Under the pieces are notes generated by a model. That model saw only the letters and a program-made list of their open reading frames with translations, was not told the DNA's origin and searched no databases. From contig NZ_JALLIY010000009.1 of the NCBI RefSeq assembly GCF_023242315.1, positions 124,001 through 188,000 of the forward strand: DNA of 64,000 nucleotides. Direction: 5' to 3'. Below, piece by piece: positions 17,801-26,325 of this stretch. The stretch's first letter is position 1, and every line of letters begins with the position of its first letter. Source of the DNA: Pseudomonas sp. MWU13-2105 (GTDB lineage: Bacteria; Pseudomonadota; Gammaproteobacteria; Pseudomonadales; Pseudomonadaceae). A program made the translations under genes and the position numbers.

Positions 17801-18614
17801 GATCGAGCAGGGTCTGCAGGTTTCGACGCAAGGCCTCGAAACGCTCCGGCAGGCCATACAGGTCTTCGCTCAGGCGCCCGGACAGCGCACCGACCTCGGT
17901 GATCGCCTCCACCAGCACCCGGGTAATCTGGTCCAGCGCCTGGTCACTCCATTCCGATTGCCAGAGGGTTTCCGGGGCGAACGGCGAAGTCCAGCCCAAG
18001 GTCCGCTCACGGGACTCTTTAGGCAGCGCGGCGATCAGTTCCTGGAAGCCGGGAACCTGCTCCATATCGGTGACTACCACATACACCGGCAAGCTCAGGC
18101 CCAGGCGCTGCAGCAGGTCGAGAAAGCGCCGGCGCGCAGCGATTCCCAGGGCCGCCGCCTGTTCGTCGTCCCACAGCCGGCTGGCCGAGACGTTCCAGAT
18201 CACCCCGTCCAGCGGCCGCCGGGCACGCAGGCGCAGGATCAGCCCGAGCAGGCGCCACCAACTGCCACGTTTGAGCTTCAGCCGCTCATCGGGCAGGAAC
18301 AGCGACTCCGGCACCACCAGCACCGCGCCATCGGGGTCGGACCACCAGCGTCCGAACCAGGCCGGCTTGTCCGTGGGCAACAAGTGCCAGCTGGAACAGA
18401 GTTGCGCGCCCTGGGCATCATTGCCCAGCATCAGCAGCCAGGGTGACTGATAACGGTCCTGTACCCCCTGCTCCTGCTCCATATTGCGCACCGCCGCGTA
18501 GAAGCTGCGAATCGCCGCGCCGCTCTGGGTGCGCAACCACCAGATCGCCACGGCCAACAATGCCAGCACCAGCAACACGCCAGCCACCCACGCGACTATC
18601 GCCAGCGGACTCAT
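14805..18614 (-). CDS. tssM: Type VI secretion membrane-complex protein TssM (IcmF family), nucleotide motifs lost
   Basis: A 1269-residue inner-membrane protein that spans the periplasm and, with TssL and TssJ, forms the T6SS trans-envelope channel. One helix is seen at about 4-26 and another at 346-366; the rest is a long periplasmic region with IcmF and C-terminal TssM-type segments. At 63-72, where many TssM proteins have GxxxxGK[ST], the sequence is LGNDAQGAQL. The DTAGR-like region reads VVPESLF and the TKxD-like site reads TDME. The P-loop NTPase is therefore probably non-catalytic, as in some other TssM proteins. It overlaps both tssL and tssA by four bases. Confidence 0.93.
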   Translation of the reverse strand: MSPLAIVAWVAGVLLVLALLAVAIWWLRTQSGAAIRSFYAAVRNMEQEQGVQDRYQSPWLLMLGNDAQGAQLCSSWHLLPTDKPAWFGRWWSDPDGAVLVVPESLFLPDERLKLKRGSWWRLLGLILRLRARRPLDGVIWNVSASRLWDDEQAAALGIAARRRFLDLLQRLGLSLPVYVVVTDMEQVPGFQELIAALPKESRERTLGWTSPFAPETLWQSEWSDQALDQITRVLVEAITEVGALSGRLSEDLYGLPERFEALRRNLQTLLDPVFQGNAQSEAARFRGLYFTASEAPSSAPVFSASDIPLLQSAFARQLWRRRIVAEQGLAQVVPRLLRLRQRWQRVVGVTAAIVGLVWAVAMVWVWQDSLKDARELARLLQEAQKGYVTVVDESHRLGPTRRNVQTFWQLMEQSPRWHFASLVLPTSWFSSLDHERDQVLRSVAMSHMMVPLRDLLQANLTQLKAIQSTDRRSNLESEDPAQWQTYIKSKDLVERATALEQQNQWMTKAMDNHKTPLDDLATLSNLALGLNLNAGTLHRAAFYNQHLAKMDISNLIHLDLPVERLTVAANFKELMGRWLDQYYLAENFVRQAGYLRLHLDQLESGAVSSLSELEDLKAMIDDLQSVVSLTNSAWSRGKGQDLVPGYSALMDKVRQSALLGAPLEQSLEDQAAKLQQSFRDQWIAKAGSRGNLLTQQGSGQLLLQEHVLQLNNAIAALFRRDFVAMAMRADDSTGGIYQKLDSDGLNTALSYFASYKSYASEEMPRIPPAYRGPMLRIAESAAAKAMWLSLESSGGPSPGATAFNIKTDQALALQSAFIELKRTDLASKLQNTLNRRALAEVGSGLEQINAQSVFHERVDISSWDGSKNLGLQLFRANDAQDLKLDLKQQFTSMQTIAEARAPALEWLRAQQQNLGSGDFERFMRLNDLYDELLKYKEQNPASSPALMEQLVSRDFIDMDAGSCTQILSSANLPAGQGELALRVQALQQSAMRRCQGLQQEQAVRAWNELAGYFNQYLAERFPFSHGLQTVDAEPARVQHLLELIDTRLPKAQAGLASSQSPDRLAAADFLERLKQARAWLGPLFQRDPSGMIGFDMDVRWRTDRDEERGADQVIAWGLNAGSQQINYPGDTQQRLRWMVGQPIRLTLRWARNGLERPVSDPVQPSLAVSDLEAGWEYGGPWSLLRMMRSHLSVVRQPNIDYTDFPLTLHLPVRGSTNGAAQSTMFIRLSLMTQGGKLPLALTPLPVRAPLSPFSNFGTASTAAADQGAL

Positions 18615-19372
18615 GGGTTCTGCTCCTCGGGTACGTCGGGATTGGCCTGCTGTATCACCGACTGTGCTTCCAGGTTGATGGAGTACCAGAAGTAGTGACT
18701 GACGCCGATCATCAGCAGCGTGACGCCGAGAATCACCAGGCCCAGGCGCAGGCTATCCGGTAGCGACTGGCGAATCGGCAGGCGCCGCGCGGGCACGCTG
18801 CTGGGTCGTTCGAGGCAATCGCTGACGTCGACGTAGTCCGGATCGCGCTGCCAGGCGAAGGCGAACAGCGCGTGACGCCATTTCTCATGTTGCGCCAGCC
18901 CGGCTTCCCCACGCAGGCGCCCGTGGAAACCGAGGATCAGGCATTGCAGGTAGACATTGGCCAGGTCGCGACTGGCCGGCACTTCGTCGGCCAGCAGTTT
19001 CTCGATCGCCTGGGGCAGGTGCTCGCCGGCATGGCGCGAGGCATACAGCAGCGACTCGAGGGGATCATTCTGCCAGGTCTGCTGCCCCGGCCAGGTGGCG
19101 TATAGCAGGGTTTCATCCACCAGCGCGACAAAGGCATACACCGTGGCCTTGACCTGATGCTCCGCCGAGTCGCCGACACTGGCAAAGGCGCTGCGCCAGA
19201 GCTTGCGGCTGATCTTCGTGGAGAACTCCACCACGCTCCCGACCTGCCGCGTCACGTCCTCGTCGTCCTTGTTCAAGCCGTTCCAGGCCACCAACCACTC
19301 CAACCAGGCCTGGCGAAAGGCATTGCTCAACGGTGACTGCTGCAACCCTGTGCCGACGCTCCCCTCTGGCAT
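18611..19372 (-). CDS. tssL: Type VI secretion membrane-complex protein TssL (DotU family)
   Basis: A 253-residue C-tail-anchored inner-membrane protein. The cytoplasmic DotU domain includes FVALVDETLLYATWPGQQTW, YASRHAGEHLP and YLQCLILGFHGRLRG; a single membrane helix (about 212-232) is followed by a short periplasmic tail. No peptidoglycan-binding OmpA extension is present. The start follows a strong purine-rich Shine-Dalgarno GGAAGGGGAAGG. It is 18 bases after tssK and couples to tssM. Confidence 0.93.
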   Translation of the reverse strand: MPEGSVGTGLQQSPLSNAFRQAWLEWLVAWNGLNKDDEDVTRQVGSVVEFSTKISRKLWRSAFASVGDSAEHQVKATVYAFVALVDETLLYATWPGQQTWQNDPLESLLYASRHAGEHLPQAIEKLLADEVPASRDLANVYLQCLILGFHGRLRGEAGLAQHEKWRHALFAFAWQRDPDYVDVSDCLERPSSVPARRLPIRQSLPDSLRLGLVILGVTLLMIGVSHYFWYSINLEAQSVIQQANPDVPEEQNP

Positions 19373-19390
19373 TGCCTTCCCCTTCCTTGA

Positions 19391-20722
19391 CTACAGTATC
19401 TCGGTGGTCTGCTCGACAAACAGGACGATCTGCCATGGATTGACGGCCAGCTTGGCGGCCGGCGCGATAATGTGCAGCCGTTGCTCGGGGTTGAACCACT
19501 CGCCTCGGGCTTCGATGACAAACAACCGGGTATCACTGCCGACGCTGTAGGCCACCTGCTCCTGGCGACTCATGACCTGGTGCCGCAGACCGGGCATCCG
19601 CTGGCGGGCCAACAGGGTCAGGTTGCTGTCGGAGGCGATGATGGTGCGCTCCAGCCATTCGATCGCGGCGCTTTCGTCGGCCCCGGCGGGCATCCGCAAG
19701 CCGATCACCAGGCGCTGCTCGGGCTGACGCTCGGGCAATTGCAGGGAGAACAGTTCGCCGGCCTGCTCGAATGGCAGGCAGCGATAGCCGACGCGGATCA
19801 GTTCCAGCGCCAGTTCGAGCCAGTTGAGTACTTCCTCGTAACCGCGTTGCAGATCCAGATAGTCCAGCGGCATGAATGCCGGCACCCCCGCCAGCGGGTC
19901 GAGCACCGACCAGCCGCCGGCCATCCCGAGCAGTTGCCCGTGCAGGTCCCGGGGTGTGGCGACACGGCTGCTCAGCAGGCCTTCGACTTCCGGCAGACGG
20001 GCCCAGAGCGCACCAAGCTGGCGACGAATTTCCGTCGCATCCTCCTGGCTGCCGGCCTGCTGCGCCTGACGCAGGCGGCCGGCGAGAAACAGGCACTTCT
20101 CGCGGGTCCGCGCGCACAGCGCCGCCACCCGCCGACCCAACGGCGACTCCGGCAGCAACCTGGGGCTCGGCGGCACATAAGGGACCTGGACAAACCCGCC
20201 GCCTTCCTTGCGGATACGCAGCAGCGGCAGGCAGATCGAGTCAGCCTTGGTCAAGTCCGTGCACAGGTGCGGATTCGGTCGCCAGACCGTGATCGGTTGT
20301 GGGTTATGGCCACTGGTAAGGTCCGGCAATGCCTCGCTGGTGAGCGATTGCAGGCGCCCCTTGAAATCGCGCAGTTGCCCCGCGCGCCACAGCGGGCTGA
20401 CCGCCAAGTATACCGTGACCATTGAATGAATCGAGGTGGCGATCGCATCGCCCACGTCCAACTCAAGCTGCGCGCCGTCGGCGGCGCTGAGACTCACCGG
20501 CAGACCATCGGGCAAGGTGGCTTCCAGGGACAGGATGCGTACCTGCCCGGCGCACAGCGCGGAAGGATCGACCTCCAGTTGCCCGACCCCCCAGAACCAG
20601 GGGTTGCCCGCCTGGGCGAAATGCGCGGCCAGGGCCTCGGCCCGCAGTCCCTGCAACTGGAAGTGCTGGGGCTGCAGTTGCATGCCCTCGTACCAACAAA
20701 CCGCATCAGGTAACAGACTCAT
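19391..20722 (-). CDS. tssK: Type VI secretion baseplate protein TssK
   Basis: A 443-residue cytoplasmic adaptor that links the T6SS baseplate to the membrane complex. The N-terminus VCWYEGMQLQPQHFQLQGLR is the family hallmark. The central helical part and the C-terminal domain with YSVGSDTRLFVIEARGEW are present. The start lies after GGGAG. It sits between tssJ and tssL, the usual order. Confidence 0.94.
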   Translation of the reverse strand: MSLLPDAVCWYEGMQLQPQHFQLQGLRAEALAAHFAQAGNPWFWGVGQLEVDPSALCAGQVRILSLEATLPDGLPVSLSAADGAQLELDVGDAIATSIHSMVTVYLAVSPLWRAGQLRDFKGRLQSLTSEALPDLTSGHNPQPITVWRPNPHLCTDLTKADSICLPLLRIRKEGGGFVQVPYVPPSPRLLPESPLGRRVAALCARTREKCLFLAGRLRQAQQAGSQEDATEIRRQLGALWARLPEVEGLLSSRVATPRDLHGQLLGMAGGWSVLDPLAGVPAFMPLDYLDLQRGYEEVLNWLELALELIRVGYRCLPFEQAGELFSLQLPERQPEQRLVIGLRMPAGADESAAIEWLERTIIASDSNLTLLARQRMPGLRHQVMSRQEQVAYSVGSDTRLFVIEARGEWFNPEQRLHIIAPAAKLAVNPWQIVLFVEQTTEIL

Positions 20723-20765
20723 ACAACTCCCTTCGGCATCCGATAACGCTACCGAGCGGCCCCGA

Positions 20766-21218
20766 TCAGTGATCAGTCGGGTTCAACAGACTCATTTCCC
20801 GGCTGTCGAACTTCAGCCAGGCTTCATGCTGATCATCTAGCCTGAGCCGGTGCGCACCGGGAGTGTTATAGCTGGCGAACACCAAAAGTCCAGCGGCGCT
20901 CTGGCCCTTCAACGGGAAGTCCTGCTTGGCGACAAACTGCCCGGGGACCAGTTCCAGTCCCCACACGCTCAATTGCTGGCGATAATCGCGCTGGAACTGC
21001 TCACGCTCGCCGAACCACTGTTTCGCGCTCATCCCGGCCAGTTGCTTGAGGAGGTCGGGGTCTTTCACCGCCACGAAATCCACGGCAATCGGTGTGTTGT
21101 CGTTGGCCAGGGGCGCTACGTCCAGCGTGAGACTCGCCACATCGACCTTGGGCCCGAAAAATGAGCAGCCTGCCAGGATCAACACCACCCCGTATGTAAG
21201 GATTTTCTTACAACCCAT
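20766..21218 (-). CDS. tssJ: Type VI secretion outer-membrane lipoprotein TssJ
   Basis: A 150-residue lipoprotein with the N-terminus MGCKKILTYGVVLILAGCSF, a lipobox LAGC with the acylated cysteine at about residue 18. The mature part is a beta-sandwich with VEKD/PIAVDFVAVKDPDLLKQL and an EFVAKQDFPLKGQ-like strand. It anchors the T6SS membrane complex to the outer membrane by binding TssM. I chose ATG 21218, which has AAGGAA a short distance upstream, over the frame start at 21245. It is the first gene of the minus-strand operon. Confidence 0.9.
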   Translation of the reverse strand: MGCKKILTYGVVLILAGCSFFGPKVDVASLTLDVAPLANDNTPIAVDFVAVKDPDLLKQLAGMSAKQWFGEREQFQRDYRQQLSVWGLELVPGQFVAKQDFPLKGQSAAGLLVFASYNTPGAHRLRLDDQHEAWLKFDSREMSLLNPTDH

Positions 21219-21400
21219 GGAATTTCCTTTTCTCTTGCCGGTCATATGGCGTTTTGCCTTGCTTTTTTATAGACCTGTTCTAGCGTCTTGGGTAGTTCGT
21301 CTGCATGACGAATTGGAGGGACCGTCGAAAGATTGACAGGATCGCATTCTCCACCCCCTGTCTGACTTAGCGGTTCGGCAAGGGATGCGATCACGGGTAA

Positions 21401-21430
21401 CCGATGCATTGCGCCCGCTCAATGCATCGG
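21401..21430 (+). promoter_or_regulatory. Hairpin in the tssB leader overlapping the Shine-Dalgarno
   Basis: CCGATGCATTG (21401-21411) and CAATGCATCGG (21420-21430) form a perfect 11-bp stem with an eight-base loop. The GGAG of the tssB ribosome binding site spans 21429-21432, so its first two bases are in the stem. The divergent tssJ/tssB intergenic region (21219-21441) shows no clear sigma54 or other promoter that I can defend. Confidence 0.6.
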
Positions 21431-21441
21431 AGTCAGTCAAC

Positions 21442-21993
21442 ATGGCCGAAAGTACCCAGCACAAGCTCGACCGGATTCGTCCGCCGCGCGTCCAGATAAC
21501 CTATGACGTTGAGACGGGCGGCGCCATCGAGAAAAAGGAACTGCCCCTGGTAGTCGGCATCCTCGCCGATTTGTCCGGCAAACCAGAAACTCCCCCGACG
21601 AAACTGAGTGACCGCCGCTTCGTCGAGATCGACCGCGACAACTTCAACGAAGTCCTCGCTTCCATCGCTCCGCGCTCGGTGCTGCAGGTCAGGAACACCT
21701 TCGCCACGGACGACAGCAAGCTCAATATCGAGCTCAAGTTCAACCATATCGACGACTTCGATCCGGTCAAAGTGGTGGGGCAGGTCGTCCCGCTGCGCCG
21801 CCTGTTCGAGGCTCGCCAGCGCCTGCGCGACCTGCTGACCAAACTCGACGGCAATGATGACCTGGACAGGCTGCTGCGTGACGTGATCGCCAACACCGAA
21901 GGCTTGCAGGAGATCAAGTCATCCGCCCGCGTACAGGAAGCCCCAGCCGCCGACAAAGACGCCGCCGCCCCTGCCGAAGAACCACAAGCCTGA
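21442..21993 (+). CDS. tssB: Type VI secretion contractile-sheath small subunit TssB
   Basis: A 183-residue VipA-family protein that pairs with TssC to build the contractile sheath. Its start MAESTQHKLDRIRPPRVQ, the ITYDVETGGAIEKKELPLVVG strand and the RLRDLLTKLDGNDDLDRLL helix are canonical. The upstream in-frame ATG at 21385 lies inside the leader hairpin region and is not used, because the GGAG at 21429 serves the ATG at 21442. It is the first gene of the plus-strand T6SS operon. Confidence 0.94.
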   Translation: MAESTQHKLDRIRPPRVQITYDVETGGAIEKKELPLVVGILADLSGKPETPPTKLSDRRFVEIDRDNFNEVLASIAPRSVLQVRNTFATDDSKLNIELKFNHIDDFDPVKVVGQVVPLRRLFEARQRLRDLLTKLDGNDDLDRLLRDVIANTEGLQEIKSSARVQEAPAADKDAAAPAEEPQA

Positions 21994-22021
21994 TCGCCTA
22001 TCCATTCCAGGAGGATTTGTC

Positions 22022-23509
22022 ATGCCCAGTTCCGCCAGTACCGAAGGTTCAAGCAGCGAGAACAGTACCCAGACCCTGTCCCTGTTGGACAAGATCATTG
22101 CCGATGGGCGCATGGCCCACGACGATAGCCAACAGGAATATGCCCGTGACATGCTCGCGGAGTTCGCCACCCAGGTCCTCGACAAGGACATGGCGATCGA
22201 CAAAGACACCGTGGCAATGATCAATGATCGCATCAGCCAGATCGACAAGCTGATCAGTGCCCAGCTCAACGAAATCTATCACCACCCGGACATGCAGGCG
22301 CTCGAAGCCTCCTGGCGCGGCCTGCACATGCTGGTGCAGAACACCGAGACCAGTTCACGATTGAAACTGCGGTTGCTCAATGTCAGTCAGAAGGAGCTGC
22401 AGAACGACCTGGAAAAAGCCGTCGAATTCGATCAGAGCGCACTGTTCAAGAAGATCTACGAAGACGAATACGGCACCCTCGGCGGGCACCCCTACAGCCT
22501 GCTGGTGGGGGACTACACCTTCGGTCGTCATCCGCAGGACATCGGTCTGCTGGAGAAACTCTCGAATGTCGCCGCTGCCGCCCACGCGCCGTTCATCGCC
22601 GCCGCCAGCCCGAAACTGTTCGATATGACCAGCTTCACCGAACTGGCCGTGCCCCGTGACCTGTCGAAAATCTTCGAGAGCCAGGAGCTGATCAAGTGGC
22701 GCTCCTTCCGCGAGAGCGAAGACTCGCGTTATGTCTCCCTGGTGCTGCCGCACACCTTGCTGCGCCTGCCCTACGGCCCGGACACCAAGCCAGTGGAAGG
22801 CATCAACTACGTCGAAGACGTAAACGGCTCCGACCACAGCAAATACCTCTGGGGCAATGCTGCCTGGGCCCTGTCCCAGCGCATCACCGAAGCCTTCGCC
22901 AAGTACGGTTGGTGCGCGGCCATCCGCGGCGCCGAAGGCGGCGGCGCGGTGGAAGGGCTGCCGGCCCATACCTTCCGCACCAGTTCCGGTGACTTGTCGC
23001 TCAAGTGCCCGACCGAAGTGGCGATCACCGACCGTCGCGAGAAAGAGCTCAATGACCTCGGTTTCATTGCCCTGTGCCACAAGAAAAACAGCGACGTGGC
23101 GGTGTTCTTCGGCGGCCAGACCACCAACAAGTCGAAGCTCTACAACACCAACGAGGCCAACGCCAACGCGCGGATCTCGGCGATGCTGCCCTACGTGCTG
23201 GCGGCATCGCGCTTCGCCCACTACCTGAAGGTGATCATGCGCGACAAGGTCGGCAGCTTCATGACCCGCGACAACGTGCAGACCTACCTCAACAACTGGA
23301 TTGCCGACTACGTGCTGATCAACGACAACGCGCCCCAGGAAATCAAGGCGCAATACCCGCTGCGCGAAGCCCGGGTCGACGTCACGGAAATCGCCGGCAA
23401 GCCCGGTGCCTATCGCGCCACGGTGTTCCTGCGGCCGCACTTCCAGCTGGAAGAACTGACCGCCTCGATCCGCCTGGTCGCCAGCCTGCCACCGCCGGTT
23501 GCAGCCTGA
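22022..23509 (+). CDS. tssC: Type VI secretion contractile-sheath large subunit TssC
   Basis: A 495-residue VipB-family protein, the larger sheath subunit. Canonical segments include EASWRGLHMLVQNTETS, GDYTFGRHPQDIGLL, FKYGWCAAIRGAEGGGAVEGLP-type sequence and the C-terminal LNNWIADYVLINDNAPQEIK followed by the RPHFQLEELTASIRLVASLP ending. A strong GGAGG lies seven bases before the ATG. It follows tssB by 28 bases. Confidence 0.96.
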   Translation: MPSSASTEGSSSENSTQTLSLLDKIIADGRMAHDDSQQEYARDMLAEFATQVLDKDMAIDKDTVAMINDRISQIDKLISAQLNEIYHHPDMQALEASWRGLHMLVQNTETSSRLKLRLLNVSQKELQNDLEKAVEFDQSALFKKIYEDEYGTLGGHPYSLLVGDYTFGRHPQDIGLLEKLSNVAAAAHAPFIAAASPKLFDMTSFTELAVPRDLSKIFESQELIKWRSFRESEDSRYVSLVLPHTLLRLPYGPDTKPVEGINYVEDVNGSDHSKYLWGNAAWALSQRITEAFAKYGWCAAIRGAEGGGAVEGLPAHTFRTSSGDLSLKCPTEVAITDRREKELNDLGFIALCHKKNSDVAVFFGGQTTNKSKLYNTNEANANARISAMLPYVLAASRFAHYLKVIMRDKVGSFMTRDNVQTYLNNWIADYVLINDNAPQEIKAQYPLREARVDVTEIAGKPGAYRATVFLRPHFQLEELTASIRLVASLPPPVAA

Positions 23510-23585
23510 GCCTGTGCCCGCCGGCCGCGTGGCCGGTGGGATTTCCCCTTCCTTCTAGTGCGAACACTTTCTGGAGTTTCAGGCG

Positions 23586-24083
23586 ATGGATGCAATCATT
23601 CTCGACCTCGGCGGCGATATCAAAGGCGACAGCCTGCTCGAGGGCTACAAGGACAAGATCGAAATCATGTCCTACAGCCACAATGTGGCAATGCAAGTGA
23701 CCAACGACGTCAGCAACTCGGAGAGGACTTCGGGCAAGCCGCATATCGGCGAGTTCACCCTGACCAAGTTCGTCGACACCTCGACCCCGTCGCTCAATGA
23801 ATACTGCTGCGCCGGCAAACCCATCCCGGAGGCCAAGATCACCATCGGCCGCAACGCTTCCGAGGGCAGCGGGCAGTTGCTGCCGTTCATCATCTACACC
23901 CTGACCAACGTGGTGCTGTCCAACGTAAGTGTCAGCGGCGGCGCCGGCGGCAAACCGGTGGAAACCATCTCGCTGAACTTCACCAAGATCAAATGGGAAC
24001 TCACTGCCCAGAAAGACGACGGCACCAAGGAAGGCACTGCCGCCTCGACCTGGGACATGGCCGCCAACAAGCTGGTCAAGTAA
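23586..24083 (+). CDS. hcp: Type VI secretion inner-tube protein Hcp (TssD)
   Basis: A 165-residue tube-forming protein that is also an exported component. The N-terminus MDAIILDLGGDIKGDS and the segments GEFTLTKFVDTSTPSLNEYC and LSVSGGAGGKPVETISLNF-like strands are typical of Hcp1-type proteins. Hexameric rings stack inside the TssBC sheath, and small effectors may ride inside. Between tssC and hcp is a short G+C-rich hairpin (CCGGCCGCGTGGCCGG) that could reduce readthrough or stabilise the hcp message. Confidence 0.94.
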   Translation: MDAIILDLGGDIKGDSLLEGYKDKIEIMSYSHNVAMQVTNDVSNSERTSGKPHIGEFTLTKFVDTSTPSLNEYCCAGKPIPEAKITIGRNASEGSGQLLPFIIYTLTNVVLSNVSVSGGAGGKPVETISLNFTKIKWELTAQKDDGTKEGTAASTWDMAANKLVK

Positions 24084-24098
24084 GGGAGCCGGGCGGCC

Positions 24099-24548
24099 AT
24101 GTCTGCGACCGGTATTCTTCCTCCCCTGTTCGAACGCCTGGCTTCCCACGAAGACCAGGCATCGTTCGTCGAGGCCTACGACCGCCAGGCGCTGGCCGAC
24201 TCGGTACGCAGCGAATTGCTGCGGCTGCTCAACACCCGCCGGGCGCGCGTGGCCATGACCTCGCCGCCCAGCATTCTCGACTACGGCATCGCCGACTGGA
24301 CCGCACTACAGGGCCAGCGCAGCGATGACCGACGCAAGCTGGCCCGGGAAATCCGCCAGGCCGTCGAACACTTCGAACCGCGCCTGGCACTGGATGAAGT
24401 CGATGTGCAGCCGGTGGAAGGTCACCCCCAGCAGTTGAATATCGTCCTGCATGGCGCCCTGCGCAGTGGTCGTCAACATTGGCCGGTGGCCTTTGTCATC
24501 GAGAAAACCCGCCAGGGCCTGGAGGTCAGCCATGAGCGACTCGATTGA
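24099..24548 (+). CDS. tssE: Type VI secretion baseplate protein TssE (gp25-like)
   Basis: A 149-residue protein homologous to phage T4 gp25, part of the baseplate wedge. Visible family features are the PPLFERLAS start, RRARVAMTSPPSILDYGIAD and the EIRQAVEHFEPRL segment that corresponds to the gp25 core. It starts 15 bases after hcp and overlaps the tssF start by 17 bases. Confidence 0.92.
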   Translation: MSATGILPPLFERLASHEDQASFVEAYDRQALADSVRSELLRLLNTRRARVAMTSPPSILDYGIADWTALQGQRSDDRRKLAREIRQAVEHFEPRLALDEVDVQPVEGHPQQLNIVLHGALRSGRQHWPVAFVIEKTRQGLEVSHERLD

Positions 24549-26325
24549 CGCCGAACTGCTTGACTACTACCAGCGAGAACTGACCTGGCTGCGGCATGCC
24601 GGCGGTATCTTCGCGCAGCAGTACCCCAAGGTGGCAAGACGCCTGGAACTGTCGCCCGGCGAATGTCCCGACCCGCATGTCGAACGTCTGCTGGAAGGCT
24701 TTGCCCTGCTGGCCGCGCGCCTGCAACGGCGGCTGGACGATGACTACGCGGAATTCAGCGACGCCCTGCTCGAGCAACTCTATCCCCTGGCGGTGCGGCC
24801 CCTGCCCTCCTGCGCCATCGTCCAGTTCCAGCCGGACCCGAGCAAGGGCAACCTGGCGGCTGGCTATCGCCTGCCCCGGGACACGCCGCTGTTCGTCACC
24901 ACCCAGAAGGGTGAAAGCATCCATTTTCGCAGCAGCGCCGAGGTCAATCTGTGGCCGCTGGAAATCACCGAGGCGTTGCTGCTCGACAGCGATGAGGCCC
25001 AAGCCCTGACCGGGGTGAATCAGGCGCGCTCGGCCCTGCGCCTGAGCTTTCGCTGCCAGGGGAAAACCCTCTGGTCGGAGCTGCAGGCCCAGCAGTTGCG
25101 CCTGCACCTGGCAGCCTCGCCCGTGGTCAACGCCAGGCTGTATGACCTGCTCGCGGCCCACACCACCCAGATACTTGCCGGTCCACCCGGCAGCCCGCCA
25201 CGCGCCCTCGTCGGCTTGCCGCAGATCGTCGGTTTCGCCAGCAACGAAGCCTTGCTGCCGGAAGAGGACGGTGTCCATCCGGGCCTGCGCCTGCTGGCCG
25301 AATACTTTGCCTTTCCGGACAAATTCAGCTTCTTCGACGTGCCCTTCGGCGGTGGTCGGGATGATAGCGAAATTCTCTACCTGTATCTGGTCTTCGACCA
25401 TACGCCTGGCAGTCGTCTGCATCTGCAAGCCAGCGATATCGTGCTGGGCTGCAGTCCGGTGCTCAACCTGTTCCCGCGTACCTCCGAGCCTCTGCGCCCG
25501 GACGGCACCCGTAGCGAACACCGTTTGATCGCCGATAGCCATCGGGAAAACAGTGTCGAGATCCACAGCATCCGCGGCCTGCGCGCGATGACCCCGCATG
25601 GCGTGCTGAAAGTCCCGGCCTACTACGGCAGTCAGCACGCACTGGGCGAAAGCCGCCTTTACTGGCATGCCCGGCGCATCAGCGGCCTGACCCCCAATCG
25701 GCTGGGCAGCGACCTGATGCTGAGTCTGGTGGACACCCAGTTCAAGCCTCGCGAGGACGCGCCGGACTACAGCGTCACCGCCGAGCTGCTGTGCACCAAC
25801 CGACATCTGGCGCAAAGCCTCGGGGCCGGTACGGCGCTGGGCTTCGAGCGCCCGGGACCGGTGGCCTGGGCGCGCCTGCGCAACCCGCCAACGCCGCAGA
25901 GCCTGCCGCATCTGGGCGGTGAATCACGTTGGAAGCTGGTGTCGCAATTGACCCTCAATCACCTGTCGTTGGTGGAGGGCCCCCAGGCGCTGGACGCCCT
26001 CAAGGAAATCCTCGAACTGCATAACCTGCGCGACGAGGCAAATGCCCGCCGGCAGGTCGAAGGTTTGCTGGGGCTGACCTGCGCGCGAGTGGTCGCGCAT
26101 GTCGGCGAGGATGCCTGGCGCGGCTGGCGCAATGGACTGGAAGTGCGTGTGCAACTCGATCCGCAACTCTTTGTCGGCAATAGCGCGGTGCTGTTTTCCG
26201 CGGTGCTGGCACAGTTCTTTTCACTCTATGCCACCGCCAATCGCTTTGTGCGAACGGTGCTGGTCCAGTCCGACAAGGAGGTCAAGACATGGCAACCCCA
26301 ACCCGGCCAACCACTGTCCCTCTGA
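24532..26325 (+). CDS. tssF: Type VI secretion baseplate protein TssF
   Basis: A 597-residue VasA-family wedge protein. The N-terminus ELLDYYQRELTWLRHAGGIF, the hallmark LEQLYPLAVRPLPSCAIVQF and the C-terminal SLYATANRFVRTVL segment are all present. I set the start at ATG 24532 inside the end of tssE, rather than the open-frame ATG at 24451. It overlaps tssG by 37 bases. Confidence 0.94.
   Translation: MSDSIDAELLDYYQRELTWLRHAGGIFAQQYPKVARRLELSPGECPDPHVERLLEGFALLAARLQRRLDDDYAEFSDALLEQLYPLAVRPLPSCAIVQFQPDPSKGNLAAGYRLPRDTPLFVTTQKGESIHFRSSAEVNLWPLEITEALLLDSDEAQALTGVNQARSALRLSFRCQGKTLWSELQAQQLRLHLAASPVVNARLYDLLAAHTTQILAGPPGSPPRALVGLPQIVGFASNEALLPEEDGVHPGLRLLAEYFAFPDKFSFFDVPFGGGRDDSEILYLYLVFDHTPGSRLHLQASDIVLGCSPVLNLFPRTSEPLRPDGTRSEHRLIADSHRENSVEIHSIRGLRAMTPHGVLKVPAYYGSQHALGESRLYWHARRISGLTPNRLGSDLMLSLVDTQFKPREDAPDYSVTAELLCTNRHLAQSLGAGTALGFERPGPVAWARLRNPPTPQSLPHLGGESRWKLVSQLTLNHLSLVEGPQALDALKEILELHNLRDEANARRQVEGLLGLTCARVVAHVGEDAWRGWRNGLEVRVQLDPQLFVGNSAVLFSAVLAQFFSLYATANRFVRTVLVQSDKEVKTWQPQPGQPLSL

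Noticed and set aside
21246..21265. Sigma54-like promoter ahead of tssB
   Set aside because: GG and GC elements are present (TGGCGTTTTGCCTTGC), but the spacing between them is one base too long for -24/-12 recognition.
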